64,000 nt of DNA from Torreya grandis. Lineage: Eukaryota > Streptophyta > Pinopsida > Cupressales > Taxaceae. Location: assembly GCA_037957365.1 (NCBI GenBank), contig JARHVA010000021.1:2800501-2864500 (forward strand), written 5' to 3'. Under the pieces are notes generated by a model that was not told where the DNA came from, ran no database searches, and saw only the letters and a program-made list of their open reading frames with translations. Position numbers and translations under genes: made by a program. Below are positions 11,581 through 23,379 of this stretch, piece by piece. Within the stretch, counting starts at the first letter, position 1; each line of letters starts with the position of its first letter.

Positions 11581-12119
11581 AGATAATATTTATAGTTACT
11601 TATTAGAAAATATGAATATGTATAGTTCTATTAAACCTTCAAGTGAAACCAATACTACTAATGTTTATGTATTCCAAATAAGAAATCAGAATGTAATCCA
11701 ACCCCTCAAGATAATCCAAACACTATGAAAGATTTTAGTAATCAAGTTCCTCCATCAAAACCTTTAAATGAAGATAAAGATAAATCTGTGAGTCAAAATA
11801 ATGTTGATATAGATCCTCCATCTAAAAGTTTGCAATCAAGAAATCCTTTTCCTATTAGATATAATAATACACATTATCAACCAAGCTTTAGGCCAATACA
11901 TTATAACCAAACAAACACAAATCCTTGGACCATACAATATAGTTAATGACTTAGCAAATACAAAGGCAAACTATTATTTACTTCAAGCTACTTACTTACC
12001 CAGTCAACTGGAAAATATTAACACAATTATAAATAATGTTGATCCTAGGACTATTGTTGGTTTACAATAAGAAATAATTGATGAAAATAAAAATAGTCTT
12101 GTTTGATATGGTGATGATC

Positions 12120-12480
12120 CTTTTGACTATATTCCACCATTTTATGTGTCTATTAAGATTGCTACAAAAATTATTTATAATTACATTCTTGACACATGAG
12201 ATTCAAAAAATATCATGCCCAAGTTTATTGTTGATCAAATTTGCATCCCTTATGAAAAAGATATTAAAAACTTATAGGTTTTGACTCTCATCAAACTAAA
12301 AGCTATCATAAATTTCATGATATAGTCATTAAATTTTCTCAATAAGAAAGGATCAGATGTATGGGTATTGTGGAAGTTCTTGATATCCTTGCTAACTATG
12401 CCATGCTATTGAGAAGATATTGGTCAAAAGATATAACTAATTTTGTTGGAAAGGATACAACTTGGGTTTCAATAGGTAAT
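12120..12480 (+). pseudogene. Gypsy-1 aspartic protease
   Basis: Frame with PFYVSIKIATKIIYNYILDT-stop-DSKNIMPKFIVDQI, matching the Gypsy protease pattern in which the catalytic Asp (GAC, 12191-12193) is followed by S/T-G-A-S and N-x-MP. The glycine codon GGA has become TGA at 12197. About 160 bases later VEVLDILANYAMLLRRYWSK gives the C-terminal strand (VPxxYGMLLSRDW in relatives). It would have cut the polyprotein. It sits between gag and the extra RNase H. Confidence 0.75.
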
Positions 12481-12617
12481 GAAACTACTTTTGGGAATAG
12501 GGAATGACATGGTATACATATTGAACCCACCCAAACCAATGTATTTTTGATGATATAGGATTGGAACTTATAGACTTTTGACCTTAGAAGAACCTAATCA
12601 ATAACATGCTATAATAG

Positions 12618-12890
12618 TTCCAAAGGAAACTATTTGGTCTATGTATTTAGATGGTGTTATTTATCAATATGTTAGTGGGGTGGGTTGTGCTTATTTATTC
12701 GATTAGAAAAAATTTCAGGTATGTTTATCAATTATATTTTGAAACCATAAACAATACTATTGAGTTTGAAGCATTATGTCCAGGTCTTGAAAAATTAATC
12801 AATTTGAATATCAAACATCATAAAGTTTTTGGTGATTCTGAGTTGGTTATTAGACAAGTCAGAAAAATATATAAAACAAATTAGTCACCC
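12618..12890 (+). pseudogene. Extra RNase H between protease and RT
   Basis: One frame gives TIWSMYLDGVIYQYVSGVG, with the first catalytic Asp at 12650-12652. After a +1 change the frame 12651-12884 gives FETINNTIEFEALCPGLEKL, with TNN and the catalytic Glu (12768-12770), and HHKVFGDSELVIRQVRKIY, with the catalytic Asp of GDS (12834-12836). This is the RVT_3 or archaeal-type RNase H pattern, not the Gypsy RT-linked RNase H, which this element also has downstream. In well-known Tat elements the extra RNase H follows RT-RH; here it precedes RT. The LDG-TNN-GDS residues are preserved despite the frameshift. Confidence 0.75.
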
Positions 12891-13029
12891 TCATGATCTA
12901 CCTAAAGTTTCTTGAACTAAGGAACCTTCAATATGAGTAATTATAGAAACCATCCCTATAAATATATGTATTGAAGAAGATACTAAATATGTTTACCTAG
13001 GTATACAATGTACAACCAAGGAAGAAATT

Positions 13030-13830
13030 TTGTTTATTAATTTGTTAATAAAATTTATTGATTATTTTTCTTGGTCATACAAATATCTCAAGGTCTATGA
13101 TATTAATATCAAACAACATGATATCCCTCTAAAACTTGGTATAAAACCTATCTACCAAAAACCTTGTATAATCAAACCTTTATTGGAAGACACCATTAAC
13201 AAGGAGCTAGATAAAATGTTAGATGATGATGTCATTTATCTAGTCAAAATCTTGATTATGTAGCTAACCCAGTTCTAGTACATAATAAGAATGGTGATAT
13301 TTGTCTTTACATAGATTTTAAGAAATTAAATCATGTTAGTGTGAAAGATAATTTTCATTTACTAATATATATTAGATCTTACATCAAGTCACATATATGA
13401 AATGATGTCTTTGTTAGATGAATTTTCAGGTTATAATTAGATTTTTGTAATCCTCAAAGATATACATAAAATGAATTTTATAACACAAAGAGGTACTTTT
13501 GATGTTAACAAAATGAATTTTGATTTGAATAATGTATGTGCCATTTTTCAAAGGGTAGTACATGTTGTATTTATGCTATTATCATTCATGTTTACTTAGG
13601 TGACCTTATGAATCATTCAAAAAATGTAATAAGCAAATTGATGATATCGTGAAATTTTCAACAAATATAGGAATTTTTTATTTCTCTAATATTTGAAAAA
13701 TATATTTATTAGATTATCAAAAGGCAAAATACTTGGCCATGCCATTTTTGAAGATAAAATTTCTATTGATCTTAATCGAATCAAAAACATTAAATAACTA
13801 CCTCCACTTAAATATCAATTTGGTTTACAT
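13030..13830 (+). pseudogene. Gypsy-1 reverse transcriptase
   Basis: The frame at 13030 has YFSWSYKYLKVYDINIKQHDIPLK, then CIIKPLLEDTINKELDKMLDDDVIY, the N-terminal block of Gypsy RT. Broken frames continue with ANPVLVHNKNGDI-like and LCVDF-like pieces, MSLLDEFSGYN and GTFDVNKMNF. The catalytic box reads VYLGDLMNHS at about 13590-13613: YLDD has become YLGD, so the first Asp is lost (GGT at 13599). It lies directly between the extra RNase H and the RT-linked RNase H. Confidence 0.75.
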
Positions 13831-13899
13831 TATTTCTTTGGTAAATTAATTTTTAAGTAATTTTATTATTGATTTTTCCAATAAGTCTAAACCTATACA

Positions 13900-14070
13900 A
13901 ATTTTACTTAAGAAAAATCAAAACTTTTGTGGAACACAAGTTTAGATGCAACATTTGACAATATAAAAAATTCAATTACAAATGCCCTTGTTCTAGCTAA
14001 GCCAAATATGAATAAACCCTTCATCCTATATATAAATTCTAATAGTAAAGCTAAAAGTGTTGTGAACTAG
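13900..14070 (+). pseudogene. Gypsy-1 RT-linked RNase H, N-terminal part
   Basis: Readable as ALVLAKPNMNKPFILYINSNSKAKSVV with minor shifts. This is the start of the Gypsy RNase H (L-x-x-P-x3-KPFILY-x-D-x-S-x3-GVVL). The catalytic Asp position reads Asn. Coding stops at the Gypsy-2 insertion at 14071 and resumes at 31742. Confidence 0.7.
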
Positions 14071-15388
14071 TGTAAGGGAGGTTTATAAGGTCTAAAATTG
14101 TCAATAGACTACTTCTTGTGGGTAGGCTTGTAGCCTTTCCTAATAGGTCTATTACATTATTATTGACTCAAATGAATTAAACTTAGAATTTTAAGACTTT
14201 TGAATGATTAATAAGAATTTTATTATCTTTACACAATTTAATATACCTTACTAAAACTCTTTGATATCTTGAAATTACAAGAAAATACTGAAACTTACAT
14301 TATTAACCTTGTTTTTAGGTTCTTCAAGATTTGTAGAAAACACATTCATTAATATATTCCTTTGTAAAGATTTTCAAGACTTGAAATCAGTTGGAATAGT
14401 TGAAAAAAATTAAAATCATCTACCTATAATTTTTTAGAGGATTTAGATGGGTAGTTTGCAAAATATGGTCAATTTAGTGGAATAAAACCTTGAACTAGGG
14501 TTTTAGGACTGTAACTAGTCTAAGAGCACAAATTTAGAGATAATTCAATTTTCCTAGAATTTAAACACATAAAAATTATTTTTTCAATACCATTATAGTT
14601 CCATCCTATTCTACCAATTTATTTCATGATCTAACACATCCAAAAACACATAGAAGTGTCTCTATCCTTAGACTCTATTACTAAAAATAGAGTTTCAAAC
14701 CTCTGTAACTAAAGGAAACATCATAAAAGCATTGTAAAAGATTAATGAACAATCATGAAATGTATTAATAATTTAAAGAGTCTGCGAGACAATAATCATC
14801 TCTAAAAAATTGTTTTTCTTATTCATGTATCTTTTAAATTTGCTTACAAACCTCTAAAAACTTAATAAAATTACACCATCAACCCTACTAACTAAGTTTT
14901 ATCCCCCTTTTCATGCATTTATTATATCCTTTTCTCTTGGTTTGAGATTTATCTCCTCTTAACTGATGTATAAACTTGTCTTATTATTGTTTCATGCACC
15001 CTAAATCTCTCAACCATCTATGACTTATCCTTAAACATGCTTGATTTAACCAATTATGTATGTTGTTCTTACCTTGATTGGGTTTAGGATTAGTTTAAGC
15101 TAGGTTTAGGATTTAAAGACACATAATAAATATTATTAGACTCTATAGACCCATTAAAAATGGATCAACACCTTATAATATGCCCAAAACCTTCAAAACT
15201 CTTAGGAATAAATTCATTTTTTTTTAATTTTCCATTTTGGCAAGAAAGCTAAAAAGAACCTCTAAATGAGCTAGAATGGACAAGTGGAGCTTAAACAAGG
15301 CTTATTATTGATGTAATATGACTTATTATACCTTATAAAAACCTAAACAAGCACAATTACATTTATTATTTATAATGCACCTTCATCA
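14071..15388 (-). repeat. Gypsy-2 3' LTR
   Basis: 1318 bp. Its plus-strand start TGTAAGGGAGG and following text (ACTACTTCTTGTGGGTAGGC, TAGCCTTTCC) match 30431 onward, and its end TTATAATGCACCTTCATCA matches 31723-31741. TG...CA ends are intact. The pol stop codon is only 26 bases from this LTR. Confidence 0.9.
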
Positions 15389-15413
15389 TACTACCAAGGA
15401 ACAAAAGAATTGT

Positions 15414-15600
15414 TCATGAGCTCATATTCATGAATTTTTCCATATTGCTACCATGTTTGAATATATTTGAAGGTGTCATCCATGTTACATATTCAAGTGG
15501 ATTGTTATTCCACATGTCTAAGTACTTAAATTACTCTTTGTCTCTAGTATGCTTCATTACCTTCTTGTCTAGAATGACTTCAAGTTGATTTGGTTATTCT
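15414..15600 (-). pseudogene. Gypsy-2 chromodomain at integrase C-terminus
   Basis: The last part of pol reads QLEVILDKKVMKHTRDKE-stop-FKYLDMWNNNPLEYVTWM, then IFKHGSNM, ending at the TGA at 15416-15414. This matches the chromodomain pattern of plant chromoviruses (EKILDxRVxxxTRxxEYxEYLVKWKxHPxEDxTWM), with an aromatic residue turned into a stop and both Trp retained. Chromodomains of this group are known to steer integration to marked chromatin. Its presence places Gypsy-2 in the chromoviruses, probably near Reina. Confidence 0.8.
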
Positions 15601-15611
15601 TTTGACAATTC

Positions 15612-16640
15612 CTACTCCCAGTTGATGATCTGATCATCATTGTATTTAGGTACCTTTTTTGAGTTATCATCTCCTATAAAAGGATATAGGTATAATAAAT
15701 TAAATATAGGTGAGATTATAATGTCAAATGAAATCTCTAATTCATAATTATTAGCAAAAAATTTTCTCAAGACCTTACAAGATCTAATTTTCTTCAACTT
15801 GTATTCCCCCTTAGGGAATATTTCTTTTCTGAGATGGGAAAGTACTAAAATATCTACCTCAAATTTAAATTATTTTATTCTCATATAATAATTTTTTTTC
15901 ACTTACTTGAACTCATTTCTAGTCATTGTTTTACCTATTCATTCAACTCTTGCATTGCTACTATAAAATCCTCACCTTCTGCACTTATTTCTCCTCCTTG
16001 CCCAAGTTCTTCAGCTCATAATTGGATCTTAGATGGATTACATACAAAATTTTTAATGGTATATAACATATAATTATATTTTTATAATCATTATATGCAA
16101 ATTCTTCTTGAGCTATTGATCCCATTGTTTAGGATGGTCACTTACCAAACTCTTGAGTATGTTTTCAAGGCTCCTATTAAACACTTCAATTTGACCATTA
16201 GTTAAAGGATGGTAAACTAATATGAAAATTAAATTGGTCCCAAAATTATTCCAAAGATTCCTTACAAAAATTTCCAACAAACTTTGTATTTTTGTTAGAC
16301 ACAATGCTTTTAGGAAGTCCATGCAATCTCACTATTTCTTTGAAGAATAGGTTAGAAATATTAGTTGCATCACTTGTTTTTATACAAGATATGAAATGTG
16401 ACATTTTATAAAACCTATCAACTAAAACAAATATATAACCATTACATTTTTGTTTCTTTGGTATCCCAAGTACAAAATCCATACTCATTGTATCCCATGG
16501 CCTACTAAGAATTGGTAAAGGTTGATATAGGCCTGCATTCTAACTTGTCCCTTTAGCATATTGGAAAAATTTACATCTCTCAAAAAACTTATTCACGTCA
16601 ACCTGCATCCTTGTATAATTATATTGAGTACTCAATTGAT
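15612..16640 (-). pseudogene. Gypsy-2 integrase
   Basis: Core frames: MSMDFVLGIPKKQ (first catalytic Asp, 16479-16477), GYIFVLVDRFYKMSHFI, HGLPKSIVSNKNTKF, where the second catalytic Asp of SDRD is Asn, and YHPLTNGQIEVFNRSLENIL with the catalytic Glu. DHPKQWDQ follows. The C-terminal SH3-like part is in frame 15797-15612 (KKIRSCKVLRKFFANNYELE, SPIFN, LYPFIGDD). Order and spacing are normal for a chromovirus. The enzyme would be dead from the Asn substitution alone. Confidence 0.85.
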
Positions 16641-16761
16641 AAAGTGTCTTTTTTTTTTGTCAAAAATGACCTGCCAACCTGCCAATATGCTTCTCTTTTA
16701 ATAGATTCTCTCTCATTGATCCTCTTGATATTTATAGTTGGCTGCCCTTGAGTAATAGTTA

Positions 16762-17400
16762 TTATTGCATCATAAATTCAATCCATAGACTCATATATAT
16801 TTTTATTATATTCTCACATGCTTCATAGGCCTCCTTGAAATCAAGATATTCTTTATATAGGTATTTTGATGCATTGAAACCCAAGATATTCATTTGGAAC
16901 TCCTGCATAATTAGACTTATCCTACTTAATGTATCTACAAATTTGTTAGATTTTCCACTTTTATGCTTGATAAAAAAATAATAACTTTGCATAAATTCAA
17001 TCCATTTCATGTCTTTGACTTAGTTTAGCTTTATTACTAATGAATTATAGGGTGTGATTATTTGTATAGAGCATAAACTCTTTGGGCAACATATAATTTC
17101 TCTATTTATTTAATGCTTAGATAATGGTGTATAAATATTGGTCATATGCTAATTAATTATTATTTTCCTCCTTAAGTTTCTCACTGAAGTAGGCAATTGG
17201 TTTTCTTTCTTGGTTCAAAACAACCCCTATAACAGGCCCACTATCATCACACTCTACTTGAAATAACTTGGTGAAATCAGGCAAGGCTAATAGTGGTTGC
17301 TTTGTAATATTTTTCTTTAAGAACTGAAAACTTATCTCAACCATCTTAGTCCATTGAAAACTGATTTTTGTTTGCTTTTATAGTTTCCAATATTAGAGCA
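16762..17400 (-). pseudogene. Gypsy-2 RNase H
   Basis: Frame 17344-17153 has FQFLKKNITKQPLLALPDFT, KLFQVECDDSG, GVVLNQERKPIAYFSEKLKE. This is the Gypsy RNase H start with catalytic Asp in VECDDSG (Ala of the usual DASG is Asp). Frame 17010-16762 holds the C-terminal end, KWIEFMQSYYFFIKHKSGKSNKFVDTLSR, with the N-x-x-(A)D-x-LSR motif. Between them the sequence is broken. Confidence 0.85.
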
Positions 17401-17639
17401 TACATGCTACTAAAATTCCTTATAATATTTCTATAAAAACTAGCCAAGTCATGAAAACTTCTTACCTCAAATACATTCCTTGGAGTACGTTGTTATACTA
17501 TAGCTTTGAACTTTTATTTATCCACCTTAAAACCCTCTTGGGAAATTAAAAATCCCAAATAGATAAACTTAGTGTTCATGAAAGTGTACTAATTGAGATT
17601 GATTATCAATTTTTCTTATTGTAAATTACTTAAGACCAT

Positions 17640-18130
17640 TCTAAGATGTCTAAAATGTTCCTACCTTGATTGATTATAAATCAAAATATCATCCAGGTAA
17701 ACAATGAAAAATTTACAAGTGAAACCTTAAGCACCTCATTCATAAGCTCATGAAGGTGTTTGGAGCATCAGTCAGCCTAAATGGAATTACAAGCCATTCA
17801 TATAGTCTATAATTGGTCTTAAATGATATCTCATATTCATATCCCTCTCTAATTCTAATATGATGGTAGCCACTTTTCAAGTACCTTGCACCACTTAAAC
17901 AATCAATTAGATCATCAATTCTAAGCAAATAAAATCTATGTATGATTGTGATCTTGTTTATGGCTCTTGAATCAGTACACATTCTCCAACCTCCATCCTT
18001 ATTAGGAGTTAGGATCATTGGAACAACATAAGGACTTAAAATTTCTTTGATTAGACCTTTGTCCAATAATTCTTGCACTTGCTTCATTATCTCCTCATTC
18101 TATCTTGGTGTTATCCTATAAACTATCTTG
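17640..18130 (-). pseudogene. Gypsy-2 reverse transcriptase
   Basis: Frame 18087-17740 reads MKQVQELLDKGLIKEILSPY, then KDGGWRMCTDSRAINKITI, IDDLIDCLSGARYLKSGYHHIRIREG and YEWLVIPFRLTDAPNTFM, all diagnostic RT blocks of chromoviruses. The catalytic box YLDD is intact at 17699-17688, in a frame reading KFFIVYLDDILIY. FGL is changed to FRL. Confidence 0.9.
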
Positions 18131-18399
18131 TTTCATAGATTGGCTCATAAAATGAGGTATATGTGGTGACTGATGCTTCTGATTGGAGATAGTTCATTAG
18201 GCAAGTCATTTACAATAATATCAATAATCTCATTCAATAAATTCTATATTTATAGAGGTAGATGAGTCAATTTTGTGGTTATAACAACTATTCTAGGCTT
18301 ACCAATTAATACATATCTTATCTCTTCTTTTCTGATTTATTATAAGAACTCTTTTCCACCTGTTAACAACACTTTAGGTTTGTCTTTTACTATTTCATT

Positions 18400-18780
18400 C
18401 TCCTCTTTCAATGGTATGAGTGTGTGCTTCTTTCCATATTTCACAAAAGTGTAGGTATTGCTTCTCCCATCATGTATGTATTTCTTATCAAATTGCTAAG
18501 GTTTGCCTAATAGGACATGGCAAACATCCATAAGTATGAAATCACATAATACCTCATCCTTGTATCTACCTATCTAAAACTACACTTTACATTGTTCATT
18601 TACTAAGACTTAGGGTCCTTTTTTCAACCATGACACCTTCTAAGCAGTGGGTTGTGTTAACTTTTTCAAGCCTAACTTGTCAACTATTTTTGAAGATATT
18701 CAATTATCAGTAAATACACTATATATAATTACCTTACAACACTTACCTTTTGATTTTCAAGTGGTTCTAAATAATGTATT
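18400..18780 (-). pseudogene. Gypsy-2 protease
   Basis: Broken frames give VIIYSVFTDN-stop-ISSKIVDKLGLKKL, in which the catalytic Asp of the IIDS block is Tyr. Then come VSWLKKGP and CDFILMDVCHVLLGKP-stop-QFD, followed by HDGRSNTYTF and KHTLIPLK. The C-terminal block CDxIxMDxxHxLLGRPWQFD is shared with Gypsy-3. It lies between the gag zinc knuckle and RT. Confidence 0.75.
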
Positions 18781-18929
18781 TATTTGTTCAGGTTCCTTGA
18801 TCTTATTTTTAATCTTGAGAAACACCCTCTTCATACGTAAGGATTCTCCAATTTTAGATGCATCTTCATGATAAGGTGATCTCACACTCTCCTCATCAGG
18901 TTGGACAATTTGAGCATTGCTTTGACTTG

Positions 18930-19338
18930 TTAAGGGATTCTCTGAGCACTCATAATATATATGCCCATACTTGTTGAATTTGAAACATATATTTATGAAT
19001 TATCTTCCTCTACCTCTTGTGAATGGTCTCCTACCTTTGAATGAGTAACCACCTCTTTTGGTTTGAACTTGACTTTGTAAATTGCTAACTTATTCATTAT
19101 AGATATGCAATTGAATCCTTACACCATGTTATCCTTTGCCACTATCTATTGAATGTTGAGTCTATTTCCTAGATAATTTCTCCTATGCTTTAAGGGAATA
19201 TTTGTATGCCTCATCAATTGATATTGGTGATATAATAATGATCTCATCTTGGATGTTTAACCTTAACCCATTGATATATCTAGCCACCTTTTCAACATCT
19301 TATTCTATATGTCCCACTCTAATGGTTAGCTTGTATAA
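18930..19338 (-). pseudogene. Gypsy-2 gag, C-terminal half with zinc knuckle
   Basis: From the Copia-1 junction the minus strand reads YKLTIRVGHIE-stop-DVEKVARYINGLR, a gag block that continues directly from the N-terminal half at 29759 onward. Further down CFKFNKYGHIYYECSENP (about 19000-18950) is a CCHC knuckle with its second Cys changed to Phe. It would bind RNA during packaging. Confidence 0.8.
19334..19338 (+). repeat. Left target-site duplication of Copia-1 (TATAA)
   Basis: TATAA directly precedes the TGTTGA start of the left LTR and is repeated exactly at 29754-29758 after the right LTR. A 5-bp duplication is standard for Copia integrase. Confidence 0.9.
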
Positions 19339-22188
19339 TGTTGAAGAGTTTTCAATTATGTCATGGATGTGTCTAGGTGAGTGGATGAAGTGCCTTGATA
19401 GTCTAAGTGATAATTACAAAGTGTGCAATGTGCTTGTCCTAGTATGATTGAAGTATCAGTGGTTAATCTTTAATTTTGGCATGGTTAGAGATGTTAAGAG
19501 ATGATTATGGTGTTTTGAGGATGTACAAGATGTCCCTAAGATGTTTTATATGCTTTTAGTGCTTGTGTGCATAATTGGAATTCATCTAGTAGTCCAAATT
19601 TTTCATCTAGACATTTTAGGTCTAATGGCAAAAAAATTGAGTAGGAAATTTGCTGACATCACCATTACCACATGTAGATGAGTCAAGGTGAGTTGGTCAT
19701 ATGGTTATGATAAAATTAGTTCCTAGTTTTATATGCACAAAGTATTAAGTGTAGCAATGAAGTAAAACAAAATATATGCAAATACAAAGTTGGGATTTCA
19801 ATTAGTTTGGCAGTGTTTTCCCATAGCCAAATTTGCATGAGGCAAGAAAGAGTCGAATAAGAATTTTGATGATGAAATATCTCACACGTGCAGAAATTTC
19901 AAAAGAAGGTGATAATATGGATTTTTTTTAGTTTTTTGCCTAGTTAATTTATGCTAAATTTTAGGTCAAACACTGGAGTACGATAAAATATATGCATATT
20001 CAAAGTTAGCCTCCTAGACAGGTTTTTGACATAGTTGGCTCTATGAATAGATAAATCTAAGTGAGAATTTTTATGTCATTATATCTCACACATGTGAGGG
20101 TTATAGGATAATATTTAAACATTTTTTTATTCTCTTATGTGAGGAGATCATATGGTCCAAATTTGAGAACATGCACTTGAACGAAGTAAAAGATATGGAG
20201 GTACAAAGTTGGCATTCCAGGTAGATGAGCAATGGTCCCCATACTTAGTCATTTTTACATGATATTAAAGATCAAGACCAAATTAAGATCCAATGGTGCA
20301 TATGATTTAATACATCAAGATATATGGTGTGCATCAAGACAAAAAGGTTAAAGTGTTTAATGCTTAAACTGGGTAAAGATCAAGCTCCTTATAAAAGGAT
20401 AAACAAAGTCTGTTTATTCCAAGGTGTCAGGATGCTGCAAGATAAAGACAAGAATTTGAGGTTTAAATATGAGTAAAGGTAATGGATAAGGATCCAATAG
20501 TGAGTTGGTGTTCCTACATATTGATCAAATGGTGTGCATTGCATAATAAATACCTAGTTGATCTGCAGAGATTAACAGTATGCGTTGAGTCAATATTACA
20601 AGATTAGATGAGATGAGGTCAAATGTTAAATGTTTAACATTTGGACATTGGCTTACTATGAATTAAATATCAAAAAATATAACCGGTGTATGATTTATAT
20701 AAGATGTGAGGACATGATATTAGGACCTGGTGTTTGAGGTTTAATTGTGACTATTTGAATTCAAATATTTGAATTTAACAAATGAATGACTAGTGTCTGG
20801 TTTTTTGGCCATATCTTTTTATCCAGGATGAATTTTCTTATGGTGTAAAAAGAAACTTATAGAGGAATCCAAGGAACATTTGGAAATATATATTTTATGA
20901 TTTTAAATTGTGTATGATCAAATATATTGAGGTTTAAAGTTGACTATGTGTTCATGCTTGTTCTACAAGTGACCTGAGAAGGATGTTTGAGCTTGTTCTA
21001 TTGTTTTTGATGTTTAATGATGAATTAGATATTGGATAATTTTGTAGACTACATGAGTATAATTTTTTTTCATTATAAAGGTTTGATCAATCATACTCAA
21101 CATGAACAAAGGTTTATAAGTCAACTATATATTTGTTCATGGTGATTATGTGCACAAAATGTTGTTTGAGTAAATTATGCTCTAACAAAAGAGTGTTTTG
21201 GCAACTATGATAATTTGAGAATGTAAAAGAGGTTATGTGGAATGTTTCCATGCTTTTATAAGTGGTCCTATTTTTTTAGTTTGATCTATGATGTGCTTAA
21301 TGGGTAAATAGGTCTCCATGAGACCTATAAGAGCTATAAGGGCCTTATTAAAAGGTGTAGCTACTTAAGGGTGACCCATAGATGTTATGAAAAACTTATG
21401 TAGATAGTATTGAGTTGTGTCTCAATGAGATATATGCCTTAAGGTTTAATACATGCCTAATGGCTGACATAGATGGTGATGATCATAAATGCTCTATAAA
21501 TAGTGAAATCAAAGATGGTGTTTTCTAGACTTATGAGAGATTTGAAAGAGGCTTGTGTGTGTGAATTATGGATCAAAGGAGAGTTAAAGTTATTAGTAAA
21601 TGACTTGATGAGTAGATCATATTGAGGACTATTTATATGACTTGTAGGTCATAATTATTTTGATAGAATAGTGCTCTTACAGATTGAGTGTGAGCGAAGG
21701 TGAAGAGTGATAATCAGAGGTCCATCATTAGGTGTTGAAGACATTAGTTCATAGGTGGATGTGTTCATAGGTGTTGTTATTGCATATTAACATCTAGGGG
21801 GTTTTAGATTCCTTACAAGGTAAAACTTACTAAAGTTCTAGTTGTTATGGTAGCTTAGCTAGATAGGTGTTATAACACCTTATGGGATTGTAGTCTCACT
21901 AAATAAGGGATGGTATTTATTTGATCAGTTGTAGCTGGTCTAAATTGGTTGTTTTTATTTTAGGACAATAGTCTAATTGCAAGTTCTAGTGGGTTTTATC
22001 ATCCAAGAGGGTTTCCCACATTTGGCCTGTATTACATGCTTGATCTTGCATTGTTTCTCTTGTTCATTGCTATGAATGATGTGTATGTTTCATGAATGCT
22101 TATGGTATTTGATTAAGTCTTTTTAAGGATTGAAATGGAAGTTAGATTATTTGGGCTCATTGATTCATCTCCCCCTCAGTGATTATAC
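19339..22188 (+). repeat. Copia-1 5' LTR, about 2.85 kb
   Basis: Starts TGTTGA and runs to the PBS remnant. It is collinear with the right LTR: for example 19376 pairs with 26962, 20101 with 27687 and 21481 with 29071, so offsets stay nearly constant. The first 40 bases have small deletions relative to the right copy. Near its end TCATTGA and TCAGTGA form an imperfect hairpin (22157-22182). The last bases are mutated, so the end is accurate to a few bases. No convincing ORF. Confidence 0.9.
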
Positions 22189-22200
22189 TAGAGCAAGTCC
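22186..22200 (+). promoter_or_regulatory. Copia-1 primer-binding site, eroded
   Basis: TATACTAGAGCAAGTCC-like text follows the LTR, resembling TGGTATCAGAGC (initiator tRNA-Met complement) with losses in its first half; AGAGC is retained. Confidence 0.5.
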
Positions 22201-22241
22201 TTCATGTAAAATTTAACCACTTGAAGGTGATCAAAGGTACA

Positions 22242-22681
22242 ATGGTTGACAAAGAGGTTATGTCTTGTCTTCAAGATAATCTAGTTTGTGCTTTATCAGA
22301 AGTTAATGGTGTGAAGACACAAGTAAAAAATCTAGAGGCAATAGTCAATAATTTATAGGTCATGATGAATAAAAATCTTAATCAAAGAATGGAATAATTT
22401 GAAAGCAAAGTCATGACTTACTCAGATGTACTCTTATCCAAGGATAAAAGGGATTCCATCTCCACCAAAAGGGTCAAGAATGAAAATTCATGGATCATTA
22501 ATGATCAAGAAAAAAGGAGGGCAAATATGAATAATGTCTTTAATGGGTATTACTTCTCCTGCAATCATTTTGGCCATAGATATAGAAAATGTGCTCTCTC
22601 ACTAGAGATAAAAAAGGACCTCATATGCTACAATTATAACCAACAAGGTCATATATCTAAAAATTATAAAAGAGATTTTTA
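22242..22681 (+). pseudogene. Copia-1 gag
   Basis: ATG at 22242 opens MVDKEVMSCLQDNL and continues in one frame, with two early stops, to two zinc knuckles. The first, YFSCNHFGHRYRKC, has its first Cys as Tyr. The second, CYNYNQQGHISKNYK, has two Cys as Tyr; both are TGY-to-TAY changes. The N-terminal part has a coiled-coil look (NGVKTQVKNLEAIVNNL). It is short for a Copia gag, so part may be deleted. The same frame continues into protease. Confidence 0.75.
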
Positions 22682-23258
22682 GAAAAAGGATATACAAGTC
22701 ATAAACACTATCAAATGGTTCAAGGAGACTACATCTAAAGATGAAAAGAAGTAAAATCCAAGTAGATCACCAAAGGAAGAGTCATTGTTTGTTCAAGAAA
22801 CCTTACATACTCAAGAAGATGAGAAGATGTGATGGTTCATAAATAGTGGATGATCAAATCATATGATAGGAGACAAGAGCAAGTTTATCTCTCTTAAAAA
22901 TACCAACCTAGGTTTAGTTAGATTTGGTGACAACAAATCTGCTAACATAGTCAATAAAGGTACAATGAGTTTGGACAATGGTCATACTAGGACTGAGAAT
23001 GTTTTATATGTAGAAGGTTTAAAACATAATCTTTTAAGTGTGAGCCAAATGTGTAAGCAAGGAAATGTTGTAACTTTTCATGATGATGTATGTGAAATAA
23101 TAAAGGCAACATCTAGAAGATTAATTTCAAATGTTCATAAAACATATAACATGTGTTTATTCCATGAATCCAAGAAAGAAGAGTGTTTCATAAGTCAATT
23201 GGAAGAAATTTGGCTTTGGAACAGAAGGCTTGGAATATCAATTTTGATAATATGGTAA
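22682..23258 (+). pseudogene. Copia-1 protease and GAG-pre-integrase
   Basis: WFINSG-stop-SNHMIGDKSKF is the Copia protease start (WFIDSGCSNHMTG): the catalytic Asp is Asn (AAT, 22842-22844) and Cys is TGA. RFGDNKSANIVNKGTM and VLYVEGLKHNLLSVSQMCKQG are the following strands, and WLWNRRLGIS is the GAG-pre-integrase block (LWHRRLGH, His lost). A frameshift occurs near 23210. Confidence 0.85.
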
Positions 23259-23379
23259 AAATCAGTTCAAAAGGTTTGGTAAGGCATATGCCTAAGATTT
23301 CTAAGTTCCTCATTCTCTTTGGAAGGCATGTCTTCATTGGAATCAAACCAAGAGAAGATACAAAACCAAGGAATTATCC

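Larger units (their letters stand above)
10238..14070 (+). mobile_element. Gypsy-1, left part (gag-PR-RNaseH-RT-RH)
   Basis: Plus-strand Ty3/Gypsy element of Tat-like appearance: primer-binding site, gag, aspartic protease, an extra RNase H, reverse transcriptase and the start of the ordinary RNase H. It is cut at 14070 by the 3' LTR of Gypsy-2 and resumes at 31742. The left translation ends with an RNase H string FILYINSNSKAKSVV. The right part restarts with KEEKPIRYMSQVLKNVE, the next block of the same domain, so the two halves belong together. Stops are frequent throughout. Confidence 0.8.
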
